From Streptomyces sp. cg36 (GTDB lineage: Bacteria > Actinomycetota > Actinomycetes > Streptomycetales > Streptomycetaceae), in assembly GCF_041080675.1 (NCBI RefSeq), contig NZ_CP163520.1:5704001-5768000 (forward strand): DNA of 64,000 nt, written 5' to 3'. Shown piece after piece: positions 54,144-62,662 of this stretch. Position numbers and translations under genes: made by a program. Within the stretch, counting starts at the first letter, position 1. Every line of letters starts with the position of its first letter. The notes under the pieces were generated by a model. The model saw only the letters and a program-made list of their open reading frames with translations, was not told the origin of the DNA and did no database searches.

Positions 54144-54905
54144 ATGCGAGTACATGTGGTCAGCGATGTGCACGGGAACACCGAGGGTCTGGCAAAGGCG
54201 GGCGACGGCGCGGACGCCCTCGTCTGCCTGGGTGACCTCGTTCTTTTCCTCGACTACGCCGATCACTCGCGCGGCATCTTCCCCGACCTCTTCGGCGTCG
54301 AGAACGCCGACCGGCTCGTGGCGCTGCGCACCGCGCGCCGCTTCGACGAGGCCCGCGAGCTGGGCCGATCCCTGTGGGCCGGACTTGACCGGGACGCGGC
54401 GATCGAGTCGGCGGTGCGCCGCCAGTACGCCGAGATGTTCGCGGCCATGCCCACCCCTACGTACGCGACCTACGGCAATGTCGACATACCGGCCCTCTGG
54501 CCGCAGTACGCGGGACCCGGCACCACCGTCCTGGACGGCGAGCGGATCGAGATCGGCGGGCGGGTCTTCGGCTTCGTGGGCGGCGGGCTGCGCACCCCGA
54601 TGCGCACCCCCTTCGAGATCTCCGACGAGGAGTACGCGGCCAAGGTTGAGGCGCTCGGCGAGGTCGACGTGCTCTGCTCGCACATCCCGCCGGAGATCCC
54701 CGAGCTGGTCTACGACACCGTCGCCCGCCGCTTCGAACGCGGCTCGCGCGCCCTGCTCGAAGCCATCCGCCGGACCAAGCCGCGGTACTCCCTGTTCGGC
54801 CACGTCCACCAGCCGCTGGCCCGCCGGGTACGGGTGGGGCGCACCGAGTGCGTCAACGTCGGCCACTTCGCCGCCACCTCCGCGCCCTTCGCCCTCCAGT
54901 GGTGA
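54144..54905 (+). CDS. Metallophosphoesterase (calcineurin-like)
   Basis: 253 residues from MRVHVVSDVHGN; an earlier ATG at 54135 lies inside the predicted promoter. Metal-binding motifs of the family: SDVHGNTEG, CLGDLVLF, YGNVD, CSHIPPE and FGHVHQP. It should hydrolyse phosphodiesters or phosphomonoesters; the substrate is unknown. The transcript is predicted leaderless. Convergent or coupled partners are absent; the SRPBCC gene follows 88 bp later on the same strand. Confidence 0.92.
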   Translation: MRVHVVSDVHGNTEGLAKAGDGADALVCLGDLVLFLDYADHSRGIFPDLFGVENADRLVALRTARRFDEARELGRSLWAGLDRDAAIESAVRRQYAEMFAAMPTPTYATYGNVDIPALWPQYAGPGTTVLDGERIEIGGRVFGFVGGGLRTPMRTPFEISDEEYAAKVEALGEVDVLCSHIPPEIPELVYDTVARRFERGSRALLEAIRRTKPRYSLFGHVHQPLARRVRVGRTECVNVGHFAATSAPFALQW

Positions 54906-54993
54906 CCCGGCCTCCGGCGTGGGCCCCCGGCCGCACGCGATAGCCTGCACTTCTGTCACCCCACCCGGCCCGCGCACTGGAGGAGCCACGACG

Positions 54994-55464
54994 ATGGCGG
55001 AACACACCAGCTCGTCTATCACCATCGAGGCGGCCCCGGCCGAGGTGATGGGGGTGATCGCCGACTTCGACCGCTACCCGGAGTGGACCGGCGAGGTGAA
55101 GCAGGCCGAGGTGCTGACCACCGACGACCGGGGCCGGGCCGCACAGGTCAGGCTGGTCCTCGACGCGGGCGCCATCAAGGACGACCACACCCTCGCCTAC
55201 ACCTGGGACGGCCCGGACAAGGTCAGCTGGAGCCTGGTCAAGTCCCAGATGCTGCGCGCCCTGGACGGCTCCTACACCCTGGCGGCGGCCCCCGGCGGCC
55301 ACACCCAGGTCACCTACCAGCTGACCGTGGACGTCAAGATCCCCATGCTCGGCATGATCAAGCGCAAGGCCGAGAAGGTCATCATCGACCGCGCGCTCGA
55401 CGGGCTGAAGAAGCGCGTGGAGAGCGGCGCGGCCGGAACCGCCGGCGGGGCCGAGAAGGTCTGA
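54994..55464 (+). CDS. SRPBCC (START-like) ligand-binding protein
   Basis: 156 residues with GGAGGAGCC before the ATG. The START-like fold is recognised by SSITIEAAPAEVMGVIADFD, YPEWTGEVKQAEVL, and the C-terminal helix PMLGMIKRKAEKVIIDRALDGLKKRVE. Lacks a signal peptide. It probably binds a hydrophobic ligand; the ArsA-like gene begins 1 bp after its stop, so the pair is expressed together and may act as cargo-binder and ATPase, though this is inference. Confidence 0.9.
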   Translation: MAEHTSSSITIEAAPAEVMGVIADFDRYPEWTGEVKQAEVLTTDDRGRAAQVRLVLDAGAIKDDHTLAYTWDGPDKVSWSLVKSQMLRALDGSYTLAAAPGGHTQVTYQLTVDVKIPMLGMIKRKAEKVIIDRALDGLKKRVESGAAGTAGGAEKV

Positions 55465-55465
55465 C

Positions 55466-56650
55466 GTGCGCACGGTCCTCGTCACCGGTCCCGGCGGCGC
55501 GGGCCGCACCACCGTCGCCGCCGCGACCGCGCTCGCGGCGGCCCGGCGCGGTGAGCGCGTCCTGCTGATCGGCACCGACCGCGAGGACGCGCTCGGCCCG
55601 CTGCTCGGCGGCGGGGAACCGGCCGGCCCGGACGTCGTCCGCATCGACTCCGGCGCCCACTTCCGTACCGAACTGCTCGCCCTCCAGGACCGGGCCGGGG
55701 CCGCGCTCGACCTCCTGGGCGCGGGCCGCCTGGACGGCGAGGAGCTGACCGAGCTGCCCGGCGCCGAGCAGCTCGCCCTGCTCGGGGCGGTGCGCGAGAG
55801 CGCGGGCGGCGGCCACGACCTGGTCGTCGTCGACATGCCGCCGGTCCACCAGAGCATCGCCGCCCTCGCCCTGCCCGCCCAGCTGCGCCGCTGTCTGCGC
55901 CGCCTGCTGCCGCCCGAGCGGCAGGCCGCCCGCTCGCTGCGCCCGGTCCTCGCCCAGCTCGCCGGGGTCCCGATGCCCGCGCAGTGGCTGTACGAGACGA
56001 CCGCCCGCTGGGACGCGGAACTGGCCGCCGTGCAGGCCGTGGTGGAGGACCCGGGCACGACCGTACGGCTGGTCGCCGAGCCCGGCGCGGCCGGCGTCGC
56101 CGCCCTGCGCACCGCCCGGCTCGGGCTGGCGCTGCACGGACTGACGCCGGACGCGGTGATCGCCAACCGGGTGCTGCCCACCGGCTCGGCCGACCGCTTC
56201 CTCGCTGCGCTCTCCGGGCACCAGCAGTGCGCGCTCAAGGAGCTGGCCGAGGACTTCGAGGGCGTACCGCTGCACGAGGTCCCGCACCTGGGCCGCGACC
56301 CGCGGGGCCCCGAGGAGCTCGACGAGCTGATCGACGGGCCGACCGGGGAGATCGGGCCGTGGGCCGCCGAGGACGGCGGGGCCGCGGGAGCCGCGCCGTG
56401 GCACGTGGAGGACCGCCTGGCCGCCGACGGCGTACTGGTGTGGCACCTGCCGCTGCCCGGCGCCCGCAAGGACGAGCTGGGGCTGGTGCGCCGGGGGGAC
56501 GAACTCCTGCTCACCGTCGGCCCGTTCCGCCGGATCGTCACCCTGCCCTCGGCGCTGCGCCGCTGCACGGTCTCCGGCGCCGCGCTCACCGACGGCGTGC
56601 TGCGCGTCCGGTTCGCCCCCGACCCGGACCTGTGGCCCCGCGCGCGCTGA
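55466..56650 (+). CDS. ArsA/GET3-like ATPase with an altered P-loop
   Basis: 394 residues from the GTG at 55466. The N-terminal Walker A reads GPGGAGRTT (about residues 8-16), with Arg where the P-loop needs Lys and Pro where the deviant Walker A of ArsA has its signature Lys; the DTDPA-like segment is also degenerate (GTDREDALG). VVVDMPPVHQ, a switch II relative, is kept. The C-terminal roughly 80 residues (DELGLVRRGDELLLTVGPF) match the ArsA HSP20-like domain. ATP binding may be lost or changed. It is adjacent to the SRPBCC gene and 66 bp before the DUF5304 gene. Confidence 0.85.
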   Translation: MRTVLVTGPGGAGRTTVAAATALAAARRGERVLLIGTDREDALGPLLGGGEPAGPDVVRIDSGAHFRTELLALQDRAGAALDLLGAGRLDGEELTELPGAEQLALLGAVRESAGGGHDLVVVDMPPVHQSIAALALPAQLRRCLRRLLPPERQAARSLRPVLAQLAGVPMPAQWLYETTARWDAELAAVQAVVEDPGTTVRLVAEPGAAGVAALRTARLGLALHGLTPDAVIANRVLPTGSADRFLAALSGHQQCALKELAEDFEGVPLHEVPHLGRDPRGPEELDELIDGPTGEIGPWAAEDGGAAGAAPWHVEDRLAADGVLVWHLPLPGARKDELGLVRRGDELLLTVGPFRRIVTLPSALRRCTVSGAALTDGVLRVRFAPDPDLWPRAR

Positions 56651-56716
56651 ACGCCGTACCCCCATTCGGGTAACGTCGAGGGAACAGACCCTTCTCCCCA
56701 GCAGCTGGAGTCCGCC

Positions 56717-57145
56717 ATGAGCGAAGCCACCGAGCGTCCCGCCCCGGACGCGGATGCCTGGGCCGACGCGTGCGCCGAGGACCTCGCCGAGGAGAAGGCG
56801 CGCCGCCGCGTCGCCTACGGCCCGCCGCCCGGGTCGGCCGCCGAGGAGCTGCGCAAACTGGTCGACGCGGTCGCCGACAAATTCTCCGACCTGCAGTCCT
56901 CGCTGCCCGGCATGGCCGCGCAGGGCGCCGTGCAGCAGCTCATCAGCCAGGCGAAGGCGGTCGTCGAGCCGGTCATCGAGCGCAACCCGCAGGTCTTCGA
57001 CCACCTCGCCGCGGCGGGCGGCGAACTGCTCGCCGCCTACCGGTCCGCGGTCGAGGGCCAGGAGCGCCGCTGGGCGTCCGGCGGGCCCAAGAAGGGCGAC
57101 GGCGGGGCGGGCGCGGGCCCCGGCGAGCACATCGACCTGGACTGA
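56717..57145 (+). CDS. DUF5304-type small acidic protein
   Basis: 142 residues. N-terminal acidic stretch (DADAWADACAEDLAEEKARR), helical middle with KLVDAVADKFSDLQSSLPG and VQQLISQAKAVVEPVIERN, and a disordered Gly/Lys tail ending GEHIDLD. I recall this as DUF5304, function unknown. It sits between the ArsA-like ATPase and glucokinase on the same strand. CAGCTGGAG lies before the ATG. Confidence 0.82.
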   Translation: MSEATERPAPDADAWADACAEDLAEEKARRRVAYGPPPGSAAEELRKLVDAVADKFSDLQSSLPGMAAQGAVQQLISQAKAVVEPVIERNPQVFDHLAAAGGELLAAYRSAVEGQERRWASGGPKKGDGGAGAGPGEHIDLD

Positions 57146-57211
57146 CTGAGGGGTGCCCGCGCTCGGGTACGGTGGGCCGTAGCGGGGCTCGACCGAAAAC
57201 TGAGGGACTTA

Positions 57212-58153
57212 ATGGGACTCACCATCGGCGTCGACATCGGCGGCACCAAGATCGCGGCAGGAGTGGTCGACGAGGAGGGCCACATCCTCGAAACGCACAC
57301 CGTGCCCACGCCGCCGACCGCTGACGCCATCGTGGACGCGATCTGCACCGCCGTGGGGGGAGCGGGCCAGGGGCAGGAGATCGAGGCCGTCGGCATCGGC
57401 GCCGCCGGCTACGTCGACGACAAGCGCGCCACCGTGCTCTTCGCACCCAACATCGACTGGCGCCACGAGCCGCTCAAGGACAAGGTCGAGCAGCGCGTCG
57501 GCCTCCCCGTGGTGGTGGAGAACGACGCCAACGCGGCGGCCTGGGGCGAGTACCGCTTCGGCGCGGGCCAGGGCCACGACGACGTCATCTGCATCACCCT
57601 CGGCACCGGTCTCGGCGGCGGCATCATCATCGGCAACAAGCTGCGCCGCGGGCGCTTCGGGGTGGCCGCCGAGTTCGGCCACATCCGGGTGGTGCCCGAC
57701 GGTCTGCTGTGCGGCTGCGGCAGCCAGGGCTGCTGGGAGCAGTACGCCTCGGGGCGCGCGCTCGTGCGGTACGCCCGCCAGCGCGCCAACGCGACCCCCG
57801 AGAACGCCCAGATCCTCCTCGGGCTCGGCGACGGCACCGTCGAGGGCATCGAGGGCAAGCACATCAGCGCCGCCGCCCGCCAGGGCGACCCGGTCGCGAC
57901 GGACTCCTTCCGCGAGCTGGCCCGCTGGGCCGGCGCCGGTCTGGCCGACCTGGCCTCGCTCTTCGACCCGTCGGCGTTCATCGTCGGCGGCGGCGTCTCG
58001 GACGAGGGCGAACTGGTCCTCGACCCGATCCGCAAGTCGTTCCGGCGCTGGCTGATCGGCGGCCAGTGGCGACCGCACGCCCAGGTGCTGGCCGCGCAGC
58101 TCGGCAACAAGGCCGGGCTCGTCGGCGCGGCCGACTTGGCCCGCCAGGGCTGA
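57212..58153 (+). CDS. glkA: ROK-family glucokinase
   Basis: 313 residues, as expected. GVDIGGTKIAAGVVDEEG (ATP site), PVVVENDANAAAWGEYRFG with the catalytic Asp, EFGHIRVVPDG and the ROK zinc motif CGCGSQGCWEQYASG. It phosphorylates glucose and, in S. coelicolor, mediates carbon catabolite repression. A TACGGT box (57171-57176) with TGACTG 19 bp upstream may be its promoter; GAGGG precedes the ATG. A long hairpin terminator follows. Confidence 0.96.
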   Translation: MGLTIGVDIGGTKIAAGVVDEEGHILETHTVPTPPTADAIVDAICTAVGGAGQGQEIEAVGIGAAGYVDDKRATVLFAPNIDWRHEPLKDKVEQRVGLPVVVENDANAAAWGEYRFGAGQGHDDVICITLGTGLGGGIIIGNKLRRGRFGVAAEFGHIRVVPDGLLCGCGSQGCWEQYASGRALVRYARQRANATPENAQILLGLGDGTVEGIEGKHISAAARQGDPVATDSFRELARWAGAGLADLASLFDPSAFIVGGGVSDEGELVLDPIRKSFRRWLIGGQWRPHAQVLAAQLGNKAGLVGAADLARQG

Positions 58154-58177
58154 TCGCCGCGCCACGCACGGCAGTTG

Positions 58178-58214
58178 AGCGCCCGCCGCGTCCGTCACGG
58201 ACGCGGCGGGCGCT
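58178..58214 (+). terminator. Terminator of glkA
   Basis: 18-bp near-continuous palindrome (58178-58195 with 58197-58214) of GC-rich sequence. Confidence 0.8.
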
Positions 58215-58230
58215 GCTCTATGTTGTGCCC

Positions 58231-59001
58231 ATGTCGCTCACGGATCTTCCCGCGTCCCGTACGGAGAACGGCTCCGCCGTGATCCGCGTCCTCAGCTACA
58301 ACGTCCGCTCGATGCGCGACGACAACGCGGCCCTGGCCCGGGTGATCCGCGCCTGCGACCCCGATCTGGTGCTCGTCCAGGAGGCCCCGCGCTTCTTCCG
58401 CTGGCGCAAGGCGGCGGCGCGGCTGGCGGCGGCCAGTGAGCTGGTGGTGCTGAGCGGCGGCGCCACGGCCGCCGGGCCGCTGCTGCTCTGCTCGCTGCGG
58501 GCGACCGTGGAGCGCACCGAGGACGTACTGCTGCCGCTCACGCCCGGACTGCACCGGCGCGGGTTCGCCACGGCCGTGGTGCGCTTCGGCGGCGCGCGGC
58601 TCGGCGTCCTGAGCTGCCACCTCAGCCTGCGGGCCGACGAGCGGCACGAGCAGGCCGGGATGCTCCTGGACCGGCTGGCCGCGATGGACGTGCCGCACGC
58701 GGTCGCGGGCGGCGACCTCAACGACCGCCCCGACGGCCGCGCCTTCGGCGCTCTCGCGGGCGGCCTCCAGGACTGCTGGGCGGTGCGCCCCTGGGGCACG
58801 GAGCACACCTCGACCCCGGCCGACCCCCGTCAGCGGATCGACGCGATCTTCGCGACGCCGGGGGTGGAGGTGCTGGGCTGCGGGGTCCCCACGGGGCTGG
58901 CGGGGGTGGAGCGGGCCGACCTGGTGGCGGCGACGGACCACCTGCCGGTGCTGGCGGCGCTGCGGGTCCCGGTGGATACGGCCGCCGCGCCCCTTTCCTG
59001 A
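58231..59001 (+). CDS. Endonuclease/exonuclease/phosphatase (EEP) family protein
   Basis: 256 residues from MSLTDLPASRTENGSAV. EEP motifs: IRVLSYNVRSMRDDN, LVLVQEAPRF, SCHLSLRADE, VAGGDLNDRPDG and VAATDHLPVLAAL. It may cleave nucleic acids or phospholipid head groups. No ribosome site is visible; TATGTT (58220-58225) lies 5 bp before the ATG, so a leaderless transcript is possible. Convergent with the next gene. Confidence 0.9.
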   Translation: MSLTDLPASRTENGSAVIRVLSYNVRSMRDDNAALARVIRACDPDLVLVQEAPRFFRWRKAAARLAAASELVVLSGGATAAGPLLLCSLRATVERTEDVLLPLTPGLHRRGFATAVVRFGGARLGVLSCHLSLRADERHEQAGMLLDRLAAMDVPHAVAGGDLNDRPDGRAFGALAGGLQDCWAVRPWGTEHTSTPADPRQRIDAIFATPGVEVLGCGVPTGLAGVERADLVAATDHLPVLAALRVPVDTAAAPLS

Positions 59002-59037
59002 ACCCCTCAGAGGGGGGCGGGGCGGCCCGGGTTCCGC

Positions 59038-59709
59038 CTAGACCACCGCGCCGCGCCCCGGGTCGTCCTCGTCCTCGTCGTCCTGGCTCATCCGTGCCAC
59101 CAGGGTGCCGAAGCCGCCGATGAAGCCGCCGACGCCCAGCGTGGTCAGCCACCAGGTGAACTCCCACTGCAGGATCGCCGCGAGCAGCATCAGCACCGGG
59201 CCGCCGATCACCGCGAGCCAGGCGAACTTCGCCGTGACGTCCGCCTCCGGCAGCGGGGGCGGCTCCGGCGGGACGAAGTGCCCCTCGTCCGAACCGTCCG
59301 GGTCGTCGGAGCCGGGCTCCGCCACCTGGTAGTCCCGGGGGCCGCCGACGCCCGGCGCGAACACCACCGAGCTGCCCAGCGGCCGGGCCCCGGGCGGGTC
59401 CGCGGGCCCGCCCGCGTCCTTGCCCGGGCCCTCGTCCTTGCCCTTCTCCGCGCTTTCGGCGCTCCCCGCGCCCTTCTCCGCCCGGTCCGCGGCCGTGCGG
59501 TCGGTGAGGTCGGCCCGGGGGCCGCCCGCGCCGCCGTCCGCCGCCGTCCCGTTGCGGTCGCCCTCCAGGAGCGCCAGGTCCTCCACCGACTTGAACGGCT
59601 TGGTGCCCGGCGGGTCGGCCGGCTCCTCGCCGTACCCCGCCACGATCGCCGCCCAGGCAGCCTCCTCGTCGATCGGCTGCGGCTCGCGGTCCGCGTCGTG
59701 CTCAGCCAC
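59038..59709 (-). CDS. Acidic linker protein with C-terminal two-TM domain
   Basis: 223 residues from a GTG at 59709 that overlaps the upstream hydrolase stop by 8 bp. The first roughly 150 residues are acidic, Pro/Gly-rich and probably disordered, with VEDLALLEGDRNG and DPPGARPLGSSVVFAPG. Two TM helices (about 165-185 and 190-210, with LLAAILQWEFTWWLTTLGVGG) end in an acidic tail (QDDEDEDDPG). Function unknown; coupling to the hydrolase suggests a membrane partner. Confidence 0.8.
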   Translation of the reverse strand: MAEHDADREPQPIDEEAAWAAIVAGYGEEPADPPGTKPFKSVEDLALLEGDRNGTAADGGAGGPRADLTDRTAADRAEKGAGSAESAEKGKDEGPGKDAGGPADPPGARPLGSSVVFAPGVGGPRDYQVAEPGSDDPDGSDEGHFVPPEPPPLPEADVTAKFAWLAVIGGPVLMLLAAILQWEFTWWLTTLGVGGFIGGFGTLVARMSQDDEDEDDPGRGAVV

Positions 59710-60547
59710 CGGTCGTGCTCCCCTTCTTCCCGACGCTCGGAGCGAGGCGGCCGACGAACGCGTAACTCTCCTCGAAGATCCGCTCCGCATCGTGGTCCAA
59801 CGTCGCGACGTGGTAGCTCTGTTCCAGCAGGATCTCGGTGACGTCCGTGGAGGAGACCCGGCCGAGGATCCGCGCCGAGTCGGCCGGGGGCACCACGTGG
59901 TCGTGGGGGCTGTGCAGCAGCACCAGCGGCTGGGTGACCTGCGGGAGCTCGCGGTCCACCAGCTGGAAGAACCGGCGCAGGGAGTGCGCCGCGTGCAGCG
60001 GCACCCTGTCGTACCCCACCTCCGCCGCGCCCTCCTTGGCGATGTCGCTGGCGATGCCCTTGGTGGAGGGCACCAGATGGCGCACCACCGGCAGCGCGTG
60101 CGCCGCCAGTCCGTGGACCTTGTTGCCCGGGTTGACGACGACGACACCGCTGACCGCGTCGCCGTGCCGGGCGGCCAGGCGCAGCGCCAGCGCGCCGCCC
60201 ATCGACAGCCCGAAGACGAAGACCCGCTCGCACCGGGCGAGCAGCTCGGTCAGCGCCCGGTCCACCTCCGCGTACCAGTCCTGCCAGCCTGTGAGCTGCA
60301 TGTCCTGCCAGCGGGTGCCGTGTCCGGGCAGCAGCGGCAGCTCGACCGTCAGGCCGCGCTCGGCCAGGAACTCGGCCCATGGGCGCAGCGACTGCGGGGA
60401 ACCGGTGAAGCCGTGGCAGAGGAGGACGCCGACCTCTCCGCCCTCGTGGCGGAACGGCTCGGCTCCAGGGAGGACGGGCACCGGGATCTCCTGTTCATGA
60501 GCAGGGGCGGGGGAGTCGTACTTCACGGTACGCGACCGGACTGACAC
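59702..60547 (-). CDS. Alpha/beta hydrolase (carboxylesterase/monoacylglycerol lipase-like)
   Basis: 281 residues from the GTG at 60547. Features: VLLCHGFTGSPQSLRPW (oxyanion loop), VFVFGLSMGGALALRLA with the nucleophilic Ser, LLHSPHDHVVPP with Asp, and QSYHVATLDHD with His. Lacks a signal peptide, so probably cytosolic. It is divergent from plsC, whose product makes phospholipids, suggesting lipid or ester turnover. The two-TM protein gene overlaps its stop. Confidence 0.93.
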   Translation of the reverse strand: MSVRSRTVKYDSPAPAHEQEIPVPVLPGAEPFRHEGGEVGVLLCHGFTGSPQSLRPWAEFLAERGLTVELPLLPGHGTRWQDMQLTGWQDWYAEVDRALTELLARCERVFVFGLSMGGALALRLAARHGDAVSGVVVVNPGNKVHGLAAHALPVVRHLVPSTKGIASDIAKEGAAEVGYDRVPLHAAHSLRRFFQLVDRELPQVTQPLVLLHSPHDHVVPPADSARILGRVSSTDVTEILLEQSYHVATLDHDAERIFEESYAFVGRLAPSVGKKGSTTGG

Positions 60548-60602
60548 CGACCAGAGCCGTCACCGGCCCGCGCGCGGGAGGGCGGGCCCCGCTCGGGTTA
60601 AG

Positions 60603-60617
60603 GTCTGTTCGACAGAC
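60603..60617. promoter_or_regulatory. Inverted repeat upstream of plsC
   Basis: GTCTGT-TCG-ACAGAC, perfect 6-bp arms, directly before the plsC ribosome site; operator or leader stem. Confidence 0.35.
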
Positions 60618-60635
60618 AGAGGGAAGGCATCCGAG

Positions 60636-61415
60636 TTGATCTACGGCGCTATGAAGTTCTCCATCGGCGGATCGCTGAAGCTTGCGTTCCGGCCCTGGGT
60701 GGAGGGCCTCGACAACATTCCCGCCGAGGGGCCGGCGATCCTCGCGAGCAACCACCTCTCGTTCTCGGACTCCTTCTTCCTGCCGGCGGTCCTCGACCGC
60801 AAGGTGACGTTCATCGCCAAGGCGGAGTACTTCACCTCCCCCGGAGTCAAGGGCAGGCTGACGGCCGCCTTCTTCAAGGGCGTCGGCCAGCTCCCGGTGG
60901 ACCGCTCCGGCGCGCGCGGCGCGGGCGAGGCGGCCATCAAGAGCGGCATCGAGGTGCTGGAGCGCGGTGAGCTGTTCGGGATCTACCCGGAGGGCACCCG
61001 CTCGCCCGACGGCCGGCTCTACCGGGGCAAGCCCGGCGGCCTCGCGCGCGTGGCGCTCGCCAGCGGCGCGCCGGTGATCCCCGTCGCCATGATCGACACG
61101 GAGAAGATCCAGCCGCCCGGCAAGGTGGTGCCCAAGCTGATGCGGCCGGGCATCCGGATCGGCAAGCCGCTCGACTTCAGCCGCTACCACGGCATGGAGG
61201 GCGACCGCTTCATCCTGCGTTCGGTGACCGACGAGGTCATGTACGAGATCATGAAGCTCTCCGGCCAGGAGTACGTGGACATCTACGCGACCGCGGCCAA
61301 GCGCCAGATCGCGGACGAGGCCAAGCGCAGGGCGGACGAGGAGAAGGCCGCCGAGAAGGCCGAGCGGGCCCGTGAGGCCGAACAGGCCAAGCGGGCGGAA
61401 CAGCCCGGCGACTAG
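60636..61415 (+). CDS. plsC: 1-acyl-sn-glycerol-3-phosphate acyltransferase
   Basis: 259 residues from a TTG at 60636 (GGGAAGG about 10 bp upstream); ATG at 60651 is the alternative. LPLAT motifs: SNHLSFSDSFFLP (HX4D), GVGQLPVDRSGARG, YPEGTRSPDG and VIPVAMIDT. The C-terminal roughly 45 residues are a charged Ala/Glu/Lys helix (AKRRADEEKAAEKAERA). It makes phosphatidic acid. A short gap of 29 bp leads to macS. Confidence 0.94.
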   Translation: MIYGAMKFSIGGSLKLAFRPWVEGLDNIPAEGPAILASNHLSFSDSFFLPAVLDRKVTFIAKAEYFTSPGVKGRLTAAFFKGVGQLPVDRSGARGAGEAAIKSGIEVLERGELFGIYPEGTRSPDGRLYRGKPGGLARVALASGAPVIPVAMIDTEKIQPPGKVVPKLMRPGIRIGKPLDFSRYHGMEGDRFILRSVTDEVMYEIMKLSGQEYVDIYATAAKRQIADEAKRRADEEKAAEKAERAREAEQAKRAEQPGD

Positions 61416-61444
61416 CCCGTCGCCGGTCCGGGGGTGGGAAGAGC

Positions 61445-62662
61445 GTGGTGAAGCGCGAGCGCGTCATCAGGATGTCCGTCGAGCTGCCGCTGTGGCGGGC
61501 GCTCACCGGGTACCGCGTACTGACGATGATCTACGCGGTGCTGGTCTTCGGGTCGGAGTACGGCGACTTCGAGCGCCCCTGGATCGGCGTCGCCTTCCTG
61601 TCGGTGCTCGGCGTGTGGACGCTGGCCACGCTGCCCAGGGTGGCCAGCGCGGCCAGCTGCACCAAGCGCTTCCTCGTCGCCGACCTGGTGATCGCGCTCA
61701 CCGGCATCCTGCTCACCCCGCTCGCCAACGCCGACGCGCGGCTGGTGAACGGGCCGACGCTGCCCACCATATGGACCGCCGGATCGGTGCTGGCGTTCGC
61801 GATCAAGGGCGGCTGGCGCTGGGCCGCGTTCGCCTCCTCGCTGGTGGCCGTGGCCAACCTGGTGGAGCGAGGCACCCCCACCCGCGACACCCTCCACAAC
61901 GTCCTGCTGGTCTGCATCGCCTCCATCGCCATCGGCTATGTGGTCGAGGTCGCCCGCGCCAGTGAGGCCACCCTGGCGCGCGCCCTGGAGATCGAGGCGG
62001 CGACCCGGGAGCGGGAGCGGCTGGCCCGGGACATCCACGACAGCGTGCTCCAGGTGCTGGCCATGGTGCAGCGCCGGGGCACCGCGCTGGGCGGCGAGGC
62101 GGCGGAGCTGGGCCGGATGGCCGGCGAGCAGGAGGTCGCCCTGCGCACCCTGGTCTCCAGCGGTCTGGTGCCCGCCACGCACGCGTCGGAGGACCCGGCG
62201 CTGGGCGCCTTCGTCCGGACGGTCGACGACGAGGACGACCGGGGCGGCGGCGCGGACCCGGCCGAGCTGGATCTGCGCACCCTGCTCGCCCCGCACGCCG
62301 GATCGCGGGTCTCCCTCGCGGAACCGGGCGCTCCGGTGCTGCTCCCGCCCCCCGCGGCACGCGAGCTCGCCGCCGCTGTCAGTGCCGCGTTGGACAATGT
62401 CCGCAGACACGCGGGGGAGTCCGCCCAGGCATGGATCCTGGTGGAGGACTGGGGGGACGAAGTGGTCGTGACGGTCCGGGACGACGGTCCGGGCATCCCG
62501 GAGGGCCGGCTCGCGCAGGCCGAGGGGGAGGGGCGCCTGGGCGTCGCCCTCTCGATCCGCGGCCGGCTGCGGGACCTGGGCGGCACCGCCGAGCTGATCT
62601 CGGTGCCGGGCCAGGGCACGGAAGTAGAGCTGAAGGTTCCACGGGGGAAGGCGAAGGCATGA
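61445..62662 (+). CDS. macS: Sensor histidine kinase MacS
   Basis: 405 residues from the GTG at 61445 (MVKRERVIRMSVELPLW). Five TM helices (about 20-165) with no large outer loop, then ERERLARDIHDSVLQVLAM with the phospho-accepting His at about residue 198. ATPase motifs: AVSAALDNVRRHAG, DDGPGIPEGR and GVALSIRGRLRDLGG. It matches MacS of the MacRS system known to control development and antibiotic production in S. coelicolor. The stop overlaps macR (ATGA). Confidence 0.9.
   Translation: MVKRERVIRMSVELPLWRALTGYRVLTMIYAVLVFGSEYGDFERPWIGVAFLSVLGVWTLATLPRVASAASCTKRFLVADLVIALTGILLTPLANADARLVNGPTLPTIWTAGSVLAFAIKGGWRWAAFASSLVAVANLVERGTPTRDTLHNVLLVCIASIAIGYVVEVARASEATLARALEIEAATRERERLARDIHDSVLQVLAMVQRRGTALGGEAAELGRMAGEQEVALRTLVSSGLVPATHASEDPALGAFVRTVDDEDDRGGGADPAELDLRTLLAPHAGSRVSLAEPGAPVLLPPPAARELAAAVSAALDNVRRHAGESAQAWILVEDWGDEVVVTVRDDGPGIPEGRLAQAEGEGRLGVALSIRGRLRDLGGTAELISVPGQGTEVELKVPRGKAKA

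Noticed and set aside
60603..60617. LexA box upstream of plsC
   Set aside because: The repeat is GTCTGT-TCG-ACAGAC, not the CGAAC-N4-GTTCG form used by actinobacterial LexA.
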